A DNA stretch of 64,000 nucleotides from Biomphalaria glabrata (GCF_947242115.1 NC_074715.1:45049086-45113085); one strand, 5' to 3'; numbered from the stretch's first letter, positions 34,228-47,215 are shown. Translations and numbers: made by a program. The notes: generated from the sequence alone by a model not told the origin.

Positions 34228-35948
34228 ATGGCTTTAAAAAATGGAGGAAAATTGACATTTGAAGCAATGAAAGTTCTAGTTGCAGATCGTGTAAAAACTC
34301 AAGGTTTTGAAAACATATTTAACAAGGTGAATTGAATATATTACTATACGTAGTACTCATCGTTTAGGTTGCGTTATTGCTACTTTATGTTTAAGTCTTC
34401 TGTTCTGGTGTGCCTCTAAATATATTGATTTTACTAATGATATTACTATTGTCAAATATAAATATTTATTTGCTATAAATCAGCTCTATTTTGATTCTGT
34501 TCTTCTTCCTTTCTTCCAGAGTTAAGGAAATATGTACTAATATAGGTCTAAGCAAGGTTAAATAGAATTTTAGTTTTGGTGTGTTCTTGTATGATTTATA
34601 CAAAAACTTTTTGTAGAGAAACTTGCTTAATTATCCTTTTTGTTACCTACACCTTGTAAGTTTCAGAAAATATATTTAGCTAGGTCATAGCCTACCATTT
34701 TTAGAGAAATGGAATTTATAACAAATCTAGCATTGCCATTCTTGGTGTTATTGTTAAAAAGAATGAGAAAACATAGAAGTAACATTCTGGATCTTTACCT
34801 TTACCTAATATAGTGAACCATTAACAATTATAAAGTGAGTTTTAAATGTCTGAGTAATGATATTTGTCTGTACAAACAAGATAATTAATGTACTAAAAAC
34901 TTCTTTCATTTCAAAATTTTGTCACAAGGATAGATTAAAGTAGTATCTGGAGGAAATGGTCAGTGCTGCTGTGAGCTTCAAGTCAGTCCAAACATGTTAA
35001 ATGCAGCAGGTACTCTTCATGGAGGAGTAACAGCATCATTGGTTGATGCAGTCTCAACCTATGCACTATTCACAGTGGGGAATGGAAAACCGGGGAGCAG
35101 TGTTGACCTAAATGTAAGGTAGGCTATTTATATAGTTGGTGAAAGACAGCTTTAATTAAACAATTTATAATAATTTTTTGTGAAACATGTTTTTTTCATC
35201 ATAGAACACACATTTTTGTAACAGATGATGTTTTATCTGGCAGTTAATATTTCTCTTGATATGTCATAAATTAAAAATACTTTTATAGACATATTTTCTG
35301 CCTTTGCTATTAATACATTTTGAAATAATGATAGGTCACAGGCCTTGTGTCAGACTATGATATGTGCAATAATTTTAAACAGTTTGTGATATTTTAATTT
35401 TAAAATTCTTATGGAAAAAAAAAGCTGTTATAATTACATTAAGTAACTGTTTTATTATATATTTATATTTATTATATATCTCTTCAGCATAGTCTAAGGT
35501 TTGATTTGGTATACATGTATCAGCTGTTCTTCAGATTCCAAGATTATTATATCCTAGCCCAAACCTCGCACAGGATGGTATGGGATGGAGGATGGCAAGG
35601 TTTGAACCCGGGACCATGGAAACAAAAATCCAGAGCGCATACATGACCAGCATTCTTAAATATTTCTTTATTTTAGGTAGTCTTAAATGAGTCTTTCCCA
35701 GTAGAAATCACTGTGGTTTCTTGAACTTTAGTGAACGGTTATTGTTTGTATTAGCATTTTTTAACTGGCATTCTCTTTTTTTTTTCTTCTACAGTTTTCT
35801 AAAGCCCGTGAAACCTGAAGATGTCTTGGAAATCTCAGCAAAAACACTTAGCTGTGGTAGCAGGATAGCCTTCAGCAGTGTGGACATTAAAAATAAAGCA
35901 ACTGGTCAACTAGTAGCTCAAGGACGACACACAAAGTTTGTGGGCTGA
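34228..35948 (+). CDS. ACOT13: acyl-CoA thioesterase 13 / THEM2-type hotdog-fold thioesterase (three coding exons)
   Basis: Exons 34228-34326, 34934-35118 and 35795-35948, all GT-AG, total 438 nt for 145 aa; human ACOT13 has 140. The product starts MALKNGGKLTFEAMKVLVAD. The hotdog core NAAGTLHGGVTASLVDAVST starts at residue 56. Residues N56, D71 and S89 (in KPGSSVDLNV) correspond to the catalytic Asn, Asp and Ser of human ACOT13 (N50, D65, S83). The C-terminus, SSVDIKNKATGQLVAQGRHT then KFVG, matches the family (VDLTNKATGKLIAQGRHTK). The enzyme hydrolyses medium- and long-chain acyl-CoA, as a tetramer, in mitochondria and cytosol. An acceptor-like TTCTTTTTACAG ending at 34110 suggests a spliced 5' UTR. 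The exon 2 acceptor (GATAG) is weak, but earlier AG choices run into a stop. AATAAA words at 36725 and 37075 are candidate poly(A) signals. Confidence 0.94.
35545..35655 (-). repeat. tRNA-derived SINE, family A, in ACOT13 intron 2
   Basis: Minus-strand reading CTGGTCATGTATGCGCTCTGG then CCCGGGTTCAAACCTTGCC (box B) then GCGAGGTTTGGGCTAGGATA parallels the 12515 copy. It lies antisense within the 676-bp second intron. Confidence 0.72.
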
Positions 35949-36136
35949 TGTAATGGTAGCTGAAGACAATAACACCAAGTTTCTGAGCTAGTCAACTCAT
36001 ATTTCTGCATAGCTAGATAAAAAATATTGTTAGAACAAAAGTTTGTGGGCTGATGTAATGGTGACTGAAGACAATAACACCCAGTTTCTGAGCTAGTAAA
36101 CTCATATTTCTGCATAGCTAGATAAAAAATATTGTT
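35933..36136 (+). repeat. 105-bp tandem duplication across the ACOT13 stop codon
   Basis: AAAGTTTGTGGGCTGATGTA begins at 35933 and again at 36038. The two roughly 99-base copies differ at about five positions. The unit includes the last residues (KFVG), the stop and the first part of the 3' UTR, so the 3' UTR carries a second copy of the gene's coding end and stop. Confidence 0.92.
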
Positions 36137-39100
36137 TGAAGTTCATAGGTTAAACTGTTATTATTGCATAATTGTCACAGTAAAAATGTAGCTACACTAG
36201 TATGTAGTCTTGAAATTAACCTTTGTTATGAATGTCTTTACTTTCTTTTTCTTTAAAAAAAAACTATGTACATTGTCTTAGATTTTTTTTGTTCATTGAC
36301 TTCAGAAATGTTTGTTATGAACATTTTTAAAATTTCAAAGCCAAGCCATTGGAAAAATTTTTAAATTTAAAAAAGGAAAAAGTCAAATATTTCCTTTCTT
36401 TTGTAACTACATTAACCCAGAATTATTACTTTCAATTGTATTTCGAAACAGACTTAATGTTTCTTTTTTTTTCCTTTTTAAAATCTGCATTGTTTTTTGT
36501 TCCATTTTTTTCCCACTTACTAATTTTTTTCTTCGCATCATTGATTCTATTATAAAGCAAAATTATGGTCAGCATTCTGTATGGCAATAGTTTTTATGAC
36601 AAAATTTTACAACCACCTTTGTTAATATAAAATATTCTGATTAATTAATGATCTCTTGCTTTTTATTATTATAATTTCTTTTAAAATAAGTATTATTTAT
36701 TGTTTATAACTTCCCTCAAGTGAAAATAAATGTTTAGAATTTACTTTCGGAACTTTTCAGATCCAACAAAACATATCTTTGCTGAAGATTCTATTTGTAA
36801 GTTTCAACATCTCTGCCTGGTTTGGCAGTTAGAACATTAAAAATAAAAGGAAACAAAACAATATTCTAAATGATGTTTGTAAGATAATTTGCAATGATTA
36901 AGCTCCACCATGACACTTTTTCAAGAAGAGCATTCTTAAGGAAACTAAAAGGATTTTTAAAACATGTACTAACTTTACTTAGTCATGGTATTGACCTTTT
37001 ACAATTGCAGCTCTGATTGAAAAAGTTCACTGATCATAACAGACACTTGTGCGCCCTAGACAATTATATTATTGAATAAAAGGTGACTATCGTATTTCAA
37101 CTCCACATATAGTTTTCTAGTTTGAATATGAATGTACATTTTGTTTAGCAGCATTGTAAGATTTTAGTTATGTGTAATGTACTATTGTGAAAAAAAATGT
37201 CCTCAAGGATAATAAAGATATTATTACTATTTAAAACATAAACTAATAATTATACTCTTGCACTGCCAAGATTGGGAGTCATTAAAGGAAAACAAAAGTT
37301 GTTGAAGTTCCCTTGTTATTAGAAATGCTGAGTAAAATCATATTAAATATGTTATTGATAACAAATTTCTTGGTCTAATCTTACTGTTTGCCAGTATGCT
37401 GAATAGTTTTGTCTTGTTCTTAAAAGTGTGGAATTCATCTTAAGTGTTTTAGTTGCAACATTATTTTGCTGGATAAATACAGTAGCTGTCCATTACATAC
37501 AGTATTAAAATGAAAGCATTTTGTGAAAACATCAGGATATTTAATCTGAGTTGCAAACATGGCTCAACAAATAAGTTTGAACATAAACAAATTTATAGAA
37601 AATATTTTTTTTTAATTACTTGTTTTCAAATATATTTCCCTGACAAAAATGAATGATGTAACCAAATTAAATATGAATACAAAGAAGGAACCATTTAAAT
37701 GTAAAAATTCTGAAACGTGATGACAGTGAAAATCAAGAAGTTGAAGTTGATTCAAAGCTTCATTGCTATTTTGTTCTGAAATATTTAACATAATCTAGGA
37801 TGTTCATTGTGCCATTGATTGAGAACAAGATGTAACACGCACATAAATACAAGAGCTTTACTAGTCATGACAATACATTTTGAAATAACCTGTATTAGCT
37901 GAGCTGAAAAAAAAAAGGTGTTTAAAATAAATGAATTGCATTGAAACCATTGGTATTTTCTGAATTTAATTTTTGCTGTTAGGGGGATTTATTTGTAAAA
38001 AAATTGTAAGCAGTCTCAAATAATACAATTTGTTTTTTAAAGATAGCAAGGCTTTATGGAAAGTTACATCACTCACAAAACCAGAACAATATCAAACAAT
38101 TTACTAAAAAATGAATGCTGGAGCTTTTTATTATGCTGTGTCAAACATAAGACTATCTAGGCATTTCTCTCTTAAATGAAGGAACTATTTATGAAGCTCT
38201 CTTTATCTACAAAGTTAATGTTAGTATCACAATATTTTAACTATCTAAAGATGTTTTACTAGGTGTAAGAATTGAAAATGCATACAAACTACACAGCTGA
38301 AATAGGCATCAGGTAGAAGTACCAGACATTTTTTCCTTTTTAAAAAGATAATCTCTTTATTCTATAAATAAAGGCAACTGGTTGGGTGTGTATTTATATT
38401 GTGTTCAGAAAAAAAACTAACATACTTTTTCAGATGAAGAGTACTGCTTGAGTACTTGTATAATAAATTACAATGTACTTCTGTTACATGTTGGCATTTT
38501 GACTCTCTAAGTATGTATGATATTTTAAATTATGTAGTTTTTCTTTAACTAGTCTATAAAGTCATACGTTTAAAGAATTTATTTGATTATCTGAAAACAA
38601 AATGTATTTTATTATTTTATTCTGATATTCTGTTAATTTTTTCTTCTTATTATAAACATCTCTCAAATGTTGACATTTTATTCTCTGCGGACGTAGTTCT
38701 CTAGAATGCCTGGATCTCAAACTTTGCCAAATAACATGATCATATCTCCATGCTTTTATACATTTGAACATGAAACCGGCAGGAGAGAACATAGAATTCA
38801 TGGAGTTATTTCCCTTTCATTAAAAAAATATTACATGCCAATTTGTAAATGCTATTTATTTATAAATGTTGCTTTTAGTAGGGTACTTAATAGGTGTGTT
38901 ATGAGCTTTTTTAAAACTGCCAACACAGATCTACAATTTGTTAATTTATAAATGAGAACCTTATTCAGTTCGTGCCAATGATCACTAGAACTAGTTGTAT
39001 GTGATTAGGCATTTAGGCCTATTATACTTAACCTTGATTGATCTTTTTTGTACTTTTCTCTGTGTTACTTATGCCTCTTTGGTTAGTCCTCATGATCTAC

Positions 39101-40712
39101 AAGTTTATTTTAATTGTCATGTACATTTACCCTATGCTTTCCTTGTAGAGATTGAAAAATATGAAGAAAAAAAAAGTTATATTTTTTTATGCAGATACTG
39201 TTTTATTTATTTACAAATAGTAAACTGTTTATTTCTATTTTTTTAATATCATTCTATTTATCATGTTATGTTTATGACTATTCATTTATCACACTTCGCA
39301 AGATATTTGTCACTCAGACGTCTTTAGTCGTAGTCACAATTATCTTTTTATCGTCAATGAGGTAACCATGGTTTCTACTCCTTCCAGTCAGAAGCTACCC
39401 ACATCGGTGTATCGAGAGCTAGGCTGGTGCACTCCTTCCCCTTGTCCAACCAGCTGATGATCTTGTCTTTGTGATCACTGAACAATAGCTTGAATAATTT
39501 GTGAGAATGTTTGAGCACCAACTCCTGTTGATGGGCTGCATGAACTTGTAGCATTTGTTCTTTTTTTTTTCACCTGCTATCTTCTATCCCTGCTATCTTC
39601 TATCCCTGCAATCTTCAGTAACATTTACTCTCAAATAATAATCTTAAGGATTATAAAATTTCAATATACTTCAATAATAAATCAATCTAAACTTTGTGCT
39701 GATGCACACTAATAACAAAACAACACCAACAAAATATTGAGTATCATCCTTTAATTACATACAGGTCTATATCACAGTGAGTTACAATATTTAGAAGAGA
39801 TACCACTACTATGTTACCAAACATTTAAAACACACACACACAAAAACCCCCAACTCTTTCTGTATGATCAGCTACAAACATATAAATAGTTTTCTTACAG
39901 ACTGATTATGTTTCATAAAATAAACTTTGAAACTTCATTGAGGACGAAAAAAAAAACAATAAACAAATAGTTGGCATTCTTTTCTGCGTATATATAATCC
40001 ATTGAAATCTAACCTTTAGATCTAGTTTTCAGCATTAGTTTACTCAATTATGAAAGACAAAAGCTGTCAAAATAGAAAAGAGAATCATGTTGAAGCTAAC
40101 ACTAGGCTAAGTAGGCTAACAACTTAACAAGTAGGAGGAGTTTCTAAGGTTAAAAGAGACAGCTTCAATTAAGATTACCTGTGTTTAAAAATCTTGTTAA
40201 TTATTAACTTTTGATTAGTTGAAACATTAGATGTAATCAACTTCAATAAAATAAAAAAAGAAAAACTTTCTGGTTCTCAATACCATTTTTCTTTTGATAA
40301 TTTTTGTTTGTCATGATCACATTTACAAAAGGGATAACAGTAAAATGAAATGAGCAAAAACAGAAAAACAAAACAAGAATGATCTGGCACTAGGAAGACT
40401 TTTTTTTTTGATATTCTTAAAACATTGTCTGACTAGGAAACTATGCAATCAGCATTTTATACACACTTCTGCATATGCAGACACAATGGCACCTACTTTA
40501 TATCATTGTTCAAAAAAATATTCAATAAAATATCACAGTTAATATTATTACGGATACATCAATGGCAGCGTAAAGTCATTACAATATGAGTTGATTTCGA
40601 TAACTGACTAATGCAATAAAAAGTTTGATGACCTCCACCAGTGCATAAAAAGATGTAGTTCTTGAGGTGAATTAAATGTCAATCAGTTTTTAATTTTCTG
40701 TACTAAAAGTGA
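36137..40712. other. ACOT13 3' UTR, then gene-free AT-rich stretch
   Basis: Candidate poly(A) signals at 36725 and 37075 suggest the ACOT13 transcript ends within about 1.1 kb of the stop. From 37.2 to 39.8 kb no frame resembles a protein. CCTGCTATCTTCTATC repeats at about 39573. The part from about 39.8 to 41.3 kb may be 3' UTR of the minus-strand gene at 41290-42420. Confidence 0.45.
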
Positions 40713-40769
40713 GTGAACTTGAGACTCCACAGTGAACGTGAGACTCCACAGTGAACTTGAGACTCCACA
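40713..40769. repeat. 19-bp tandem repeat, three copies
   Basis: GTGAACTTGAGACTCCACA starts at 40713, 40732 and 40751, with one substitution in the middle copy. Confidence 0.92.
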
Positions 40770-41289
40770 GTGAGGCTGCATCCATATTACACATTGGACG
40801 TTCTTCCACTTCCAATATAATAGAATTATTGATATGTGTTTTAGGTTAGTCTTAACTAAATGGGGTTCCAGACACTTTCTATCAAGCAAACATGAAATCA
40901 TTAAGTGTAGCTTACCACATACTAGATGTGAAATACTAACCTTTGGCCACTATTCCAGTAGGAGTGATGGGCTAAAAGTGGGTACAATTCACATAGCCAA
41001 ATATCCTTCAAACATAGTTATATACTAATGTATTGTAAAAATAAATGATCCTTTTTAGAATTATAGACATCTTTGGAGCAACAATTGTATCAGTGTATGT
41101 ACATATCCATTCTGATACAGTACTTCAGAATCAGAAACTTTGTTTTGACCAAAATCTTTTTTTTATAGTATTGTACAGACATTTTTTTTTGCTATCAGTA
41201 TTGAAAAAAAAAAAAGTTACTTTGCTAAATGCTGTGACACATTAGAAGTCTAGGACTGGTGATGAGAGAAAGTGATGAATTCTATTGAG

Positions 41290-42420
41290 CTAGGATGACT
41301 TTCTGCCCAATCGATCTGTCTTTTTGTCTGACCTGAAACAATATGTTTAATTCTGTTTTTAAAATTAAAAAAGAAAAACATGCAGTCATTTTGTAAAATC
41401 TTTACTTCTATTTATCCTTTTTAAAAGTTTCAAAAACAGATAAAAACCATGATCCTTGTTCACTCCTAATGAATTCTTTCAACTAGAGGCTATCGAAAAT
41501 TAATATTTTTTAATATTTTTTTTTACTACCTTGTCCATAGAATAACTAAGTACTTTAAATATGACATTCAATAAAACTTGAGAGTGGCAGTTTGCAAACA
41601 AGCGAAAAGGTTTCTGTTCAACACTTTTTTAAAACATAAAAAGTGTCCATCTTGGAATGTTTCACTGTTAGAGGCAAAGGATTCCTTAAAGACCACAACT
41701 GATGTGTGAATTGCTTGTGTGGGCAAAGGGTGGTTGGCTAAACTGTGAAAAGGGTTGTCCTTCTCGGATATTTTCATTGGATGAATGAAAAGCAAAAGTA
41801 CTTTAACCTTAAAAAAAAAAGCTACTAGATTTAGAACTAACAAGGCCAAAGAAATGATAAAACTCTATTCAAAATCAAAATTTTTAGTTCATTTTACACA
41901 AACATATATGTTATTATTATTATTATATGAAAACATCACAAACTCAAAACTTTTTAAAATTTTCAGTTCGCTTGAAATAGAAATACAAACGTAATTAGAA
42001 TATCTGCTAGTTTAAACTATTCTTATTTTGTGTTCAGGCCTATGAGTTCAACGAAACAATCTTTGAATTCATGGTGTCAACATCATTGTTGCATTACTCA
42101 AGTGTTATCACATGCACACATAGTGAAATTCATCGCATTCTCTAAATGTTAGAGAGACCTTATTCTAATGTTGGTCTGGAAGCAGTATGCACTTGAATAA
42201 GACAAATATGTTCAGCTTACTTGTTAGCACTGACATTTTCTCCCTGGGACTTAAACAGCGGTTCACTGGAGGACTTCTCCGAACTGTGATACTTTTCTTG
42301 ACTTCTGCTCAGTTGGCTTGATGGCTTAGGAGTCAGCCCGCTACTGGGTTTGATACTTATATACCCAACCAACTTGTAGTAGTCCAGGAACGTTCTAGCA
42401 ACATTGCGACCTAGTTTCAT
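41290..42420 (-). CDS. unrecognised small basic, serine-rich protein (two exons, 80 aa)
   Basis: Exon 1 is 42420-42221 and exon 2 is 41332-41290. The donor is GTAAGC and the acceptor TATTGTTTCAG; the join is in frame and gives 80 residues. The N-terminal part MKLGRNVARTFLDYYKLVGY then ISIKP has basic and hydrophobic residues spaced like an amphipathic helix. From residue 26 on it is low-complexity and serine/lysine-rich (SRSQEKYHSSEKSSSEPLF), ending KKTDRLGRKSS. An in-frame TAA two codons before the ATG fixes the start unless an upstream exon splices in. I do not recognise the family. Support is the open frame plus two good splice sites, so it could still be chance. Downstream minus-strand sequence to about 39.8 kb may be its 3' UTR. 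Confidence 0.38.
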
Positions 42421-43153
42421 ATCTTAGACAATTCTTAAAGAAAATGTCATCCGTAGAACAAAGGAGGACAAAAAAACAACAACAACAAACGTAATCTTTT
42501 ATCAGGATCCAATTCAACAACTTTTAGTTGTCATATTTTTTAGACATCAAACTGTTAATTAAAGTCACACAAATACATTAAGCAAAGCAAACTATAACAG
42601 TGCTGTTGGGAGAATAACCTAGAAGTTGACAGACTTCCCCACAACCACAAATAAATATTAGAAAACCCAGATCCAGAACTTCTGCTTCTGCGAGTGTGAG
42701 GGACGATTTAAGGAAAAAAAAAACACCACAACCAAAATCTTAACTCTAGCATGCTGCGAGGTAAACCTAAAACCTTTTAAAATCTATATAGGTATCGAGT
42801 CTCTAGTTTAAAAATTTAGGATATCATCTGCCCATGGACCATCAGGTCCTCTAGAGATAGTACGTTGTCCTACACGAGTATTTCTACACATTGGTGATGT
42901 CATTACACGCGGGATAACACTTAAATATAGCACCAATGACAAAGTTTTCATTTCTAAGTGAAATGTTTTTTTTTTGATGACTTAATGCCAACCACCCAAA
43001 ATGACAAACCCCCGTTACTTTCACTAGGAAAAAATATAGATAAAAAATCCTGAACATCTACAAAGGAAGACTCTAAATCAGGAGTTTAACTTTGACAAGT
43101 AACTGCTCTACTCTACAGTCAACACTTTCCATTACTATTGCAGCCTAACTTCT
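42421..43153. other. upstream region of the 80-aa candidate gene
   Basis: AT-rich, with no second open frame. TTTTCTTTAAG on the minus strand just before the ATG could be a splice acceptor, implying an unlocated 5' exon. Confidence 0.3.
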
Positions 43154-43408
43154 TGTACTAGTTGGAGAGTACTGTTGTGATAGATGTACTAGTTGGAGAG
43201 TACTGTTGTTATAGATAGATGTACCAGTTGGAGAGTACTGTTGTGATAGATAGATGTACTAGTTGCAGAGTAGGCTACTGTTGTGATAGATAGATGTACT
43301 AGTTGGAGAGTACTGTTGTGATAGATAGATGTACTAGTTGGAGAGTACTGTTGTGATAGATAGATGTACCAGTTGGAGAGCACTGTTGTGATAGATAGAT
43401 GTACTAGT
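43154..43408. repeat. 35-bp minisatellite, seven copies
   Basis: GTTGGAGAGTACTGTTGTGA then TAGATAGATGTACTA repeats with unit starts at 43161, 43192, 43227, 43262, 43302, 43337 and 43372. The period is 35 except 31 (first) and 40 (fourth). Each unit carries a TAGATAGA tetranucleotide block. Open frames across it are repeat artefacts. Confidence 0.95.
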
Positions 43409-44089
43409 CTGTGTTTTAAAGGATACAAGCCTCTTCCGTGTAAGGCATAGACTGCCCAGTAGTGTTGGTCTGGTAACTAAAAAACGAAACTTCAAGTGTG
43501 TAGCAGTGAGATTCATCGAGGCAACTGCCCAACGTCCTGTAGGATAGGAAAAAAAATGAATGGATTATAACAGAAGAAACACAAAGATTTGTTTTGACCC
43601 ACATTTAAAGAGGTATTTTTTATATCCACTAGGCCTATCCATATAAAGTAGGCGGTTCACCTTTCCCAACACACCGATATTCAATGGCTGTTAAGTTATA
43701 CATATTATGTAGAATGTATGCGTTCCTCTCCATCTCTCTCTCTCTCTGGCTTAACTATTTCATTTCTAACACCAAATACTTTGAGTAAATAAGAACCCGA
43801 CATTCTTTTTTGAAAATCTTATTGACACGGATTAGATCACAGTTTCAAACATATTCCCCCGAGATGTCCACATACAGCCTACGTCGGCATAAGCACACAA
43901 ATCTATCAGCACTTCCGTCATGTCCTAGACCTAACAGTAGCTTATAAAATATACTTTGTGTTTTGAAATTGTTAAGAACACGTATTGAGCCCTGTATCAC
44001 AGTTTTTATGTCTCATTGGGAATGACAAAGAATTCTGATGGCTCATTATAGACGGCATATAAAAAAAAAGATTTAAGATTTTCCGCTTC

Positions 44090-44425
44090 ACCTATCCCTT
44101 AGTCTGTTGAGCTGTTGGGGAATCACACATGATCTGTTAAACGTCTTTCTCCATTCCTCTCTGTTTGTTGCTTTGGATAGAAACTCTTTCATTGACAGGC
44201 CCATTCATTCTTTTAGGTTGTCTTCCCAACGCTTTCCTTGTCTGCCTCTTCTTCTTTTTCCTGGTACTGTTTCCTAAAGGAAGATCTTTGCAAGCCCTTT
44301 GGACCTTTGATATGAAGTTTTAGTTTCCCTTTTTCTGACAGTAGTTAGCAGGTGATCGTGGGGTCCAATAGCATTTGTAATCCTGTTTCTAATCTCTTCG
44401 TTTGTCATGCGGCCTAGCCTTGCAT
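44090..44425 (-). mobile_element. LINE group A C-terminal remnant
   Basis: Minus-strand frames read MTNEEIRNRITNAIGPHDHL then LTTVRK, RRGRQGKRWEDNLKEWMGLS then MKEFLSKATNREEWRKTF and NRSCVIPQQLNRLRDR. This is the conserved tail after the reverse transcriptase in the same group as 19.6 kb. Frame changes and lack of the RT core show a truncated dead copy. Confidence 0.82.
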
Positions 44426-46182
44426 AATGATGGAATTGAACAAAATTCGATATTTTAATAGCTTCGAGATAGCATCAGTTGAATACAACATAGAACAAAG
44501 GTAATGTAGCATCACTTTAAAAGAACAAAAAACTCGCGAGTTCTCTAAATGCTGTAACCAACTTGGATCTAGTTATAAGCATCGAAGCACCAAGTCCAAT
44601 TAAGGCAAGACAAGTGGCGTTTCCTTTAGTAAACACTAAGAGCAAAGATAAATCAGTCTTATCTCTGAATCTGGAAGTGAAAACGAGATAGTTGCTCTGA
44701 TCGGCAACGTTGGAATTCCGGCGACTTTCAAATATTGAAAAAAACAAACAACAGATAAAGAACTTCTTTAGCGGGGAAAAAAAAAAACTAGAAGGCTCAC
44801 TGTAAGAGGTCCAGGCTTACAAGATGTGAATAGCGCAATAAAAAAAAAGTGAAAAGTATTTCACATTCATTTACTTCTAGTTGGTGATACATTAAATATT
44901 TTCGTATCATTCCTCTTATTTCCTTGCTTCATGGGTGGAACCTAAACCTGCCTTGGTCGTGGACACGGATCTAACGATTTTCTTTAGAATTTGATCTATA
45001 GCATATCTCTAACTAGATTCAGTATTATAGACTACTGCCTTTTAATGTTCCAAGTCTCGATCTATATCACCAAACAGGGAGTAGATTTATACATAGGCGT
45101 AACCAGGATTTTTTTTTCAGGGAGGGGGGAATCGGGGCGAGGTAAAAATGCTCCTTTTTCTTTTCTATCTACCATTCGTTAGTTATGAAGAACAAAGTCA
45201 TCACTCCTACATAAGGTCGTCAGCTTCACAAAGGAGGGGGGGTAACTGTAAACAAAAATGATGGGACTTGTTTTTGTGTGTCAACAGAAAATTATATAAC
45301 AATTTTTTTTCTATCATTGTTTCATTTTGGTTTTGGACATATTTAAAACCCACATAATATTACGATACGATGTTAAATGACATAATTACACAACTAACTT
45401 AAATACAAAATCTATACGGCAAAAACACCTAATTGGTCTTCTTATTAAAACTATGTTTAACACAGTGGCGTAACTAAGGGGGGGGGAGGGGGGGGAGAAA
45501 TTTAAAATCCCCCCGGGCCCCCACCTAGGGGGGGCCCCCAAATGGGTGTCCGAAATTTATTTGTAAATACATACATTAATATATTTGATTGACAAATAGT
45601 GTCAACGGGTGTCTTTTTTTTTCAACATTTATGGATTAAAAATTTATCACAAAGACTAAACCTAGATCTAGGTCTATCAGTACGTTGACTTTGTTGACAT
45701 TTTAAAAATATTTTTTCCCACAGAGATCAAAGTTTTTTTTTAAAGTTAGTTTTACATTTTAAACTTTGTTGCCACGAATATATGCATGATATACAGCGAA
45801 TTCCAGGTATCTTGTTACCTTTACTAATAATAGATCTAAATGGCGAGTATTTTATGGCTACACTAATTAACCTTGAAGCAAAATTTACAGAATCGAGTAT
45901 AACAGATCCAAAAGTTATTCTTAATAATGCAAGAATGGTCCATTATTAGGGTTTGGCGTCTTTAATTTCAGAATTAAACTTCACACTCGAGTTATTACCC
46001 CTCTATTCATCTTTCCTCAATCCAATGGAAACTCTATTTTTATTTCCATCTAATCCTTTTGCTTTCGCACAAAACATAAACAACAAACAATAACGTAATA
46101 TCATATAATATTAGCACATCCTTCCTTTCGAAGTTATTATCACACCCTTCCTTTTAAAGTTCTTAAGAGTGATATCTACCAT

Positions 46183-46601
46183 TTGGGGGCCCTATGCAAA
46201 ACTGATCGCGCGGGGTCTAGTCTGGGTAGGGATGAGCATAATGTCAATATTATTTTTTTTTAATTAGAAAATAGGCCTACTTTCGTCTTTGCAATACATT
46301 TTTATCAAATGAAAGCTCGAAATGCCACTTTTTATTTATTGGCACCCCAAAATTTCAATTTCATCTATTCTTCAGGAGATTTGAATAAATTCAAAAAAAG
46401 TTCAGGACTTTATCGTATATTTTGCCTTTTCATGAGATTTCCTGGAGGCCCTGGAAAATCAGGAGGTCACGAAAACCCTGTTATTTTATATACGTTATAA
46501 TGGTTTAATTTAATAATGTACACTTAGAATTAGCGCGTGTCCTATGAAAGCGCGGGGCCCACTGCGACCGCATAGGCTGCAGTGGCATAAGGCCGGCCCT
46601 G
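46183..46601. mobile_element. possible small hAT-like element nested in the larger hAT
   Basis: The right end, read inverted, is CAGGGCCGGCCTTATGCCAC followed by GGGCCCCGCGC. The left has GGGGGCCCTATGCAAAACTG then ATCGCGCGGGG. The ends resemble those of the element at 51286. The left boundary and target duplication are unclear. Confidence 0.35.
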
Positions 46602-47215
46602 TCTACTAGGACAATTCGTCCACTTCTGGTTGTCTTGACTGGCACAACAAGTTCTCTAGACGTTGGTCTATAACTGTCTGTTTCGTTTGTTCCAACAGTT
46701 TACAGTTCATTGTCTCCATCGGTATCATAGTACCCAGAGATGTCTTCATCGAAACTCTTATTCAAAAAGCGTTGATTTCTTCTGTATGTTTTTCCATCGT
46801 TTGTCTTTATGATGTAAGATCTGGGTGCTGAATGTTTTTTATGACAACTGCTTTTTGCCATGTTTGACCTAGACGAACTCTCCGACAGAATAATCTTTAG
46901 GTAGTCTTGCTTTTGCATTGTATTTCACTTTGCTTTTCATCTGTCGTTCGTTGAGTAATGTCTCTGCATTTTCAGCTACCGATGGTTTAAATAGTTTGGG
47001 ATCAGTTTGAATGATTCCCTGAGTCTTCTACTCGTCACCAGTTGTGATGGTGAATACGGCAGTCCACTAATCGGAATATTTCTATACTCGAGCATAACGA
47101 GATATGGATCTTTCCCACTTTTGCATGCTCTGAATCCTTTTGTTTGCGCACAAAACATAAACAACCAACAATGACGTAGTACCATATAATATTAGAACAG
47201 AATCTTCTTCATGCA
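46602..47215 (-). mobile_element. Ty3/Gypsy-type LTR retrotransposon fossil, integrase C-terminal part
   Basis: Minus-strand text includes LVMLEYRNIPISGLPYSPSQ, then RSYIIKTNDGKTYRRNQRFL. These are the end of the integrase core and its C-terminal tail in the K02A2.6-like group of Ty3/Gypsy elements. Only this part of pol is present, with no LTRs, capsid or reverse transcriptase, and it is broken in several places. A second short piece of similar sequence lies at about 46050-46120. The fossil sits inside the hAT at 45463. Confidence 0.72.

Noticed and set aside
43189-43604. overlapping minus-strand open frames rich in YLSQQYSPTSTSIYHNS
   Set aside because: They are translations of the 35-bp minisatellite.
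44517-44747. 76-codon minus-strand frame
   Set aside because: No recognisable family, no splice partners, and it adjoins a decayed LINE.
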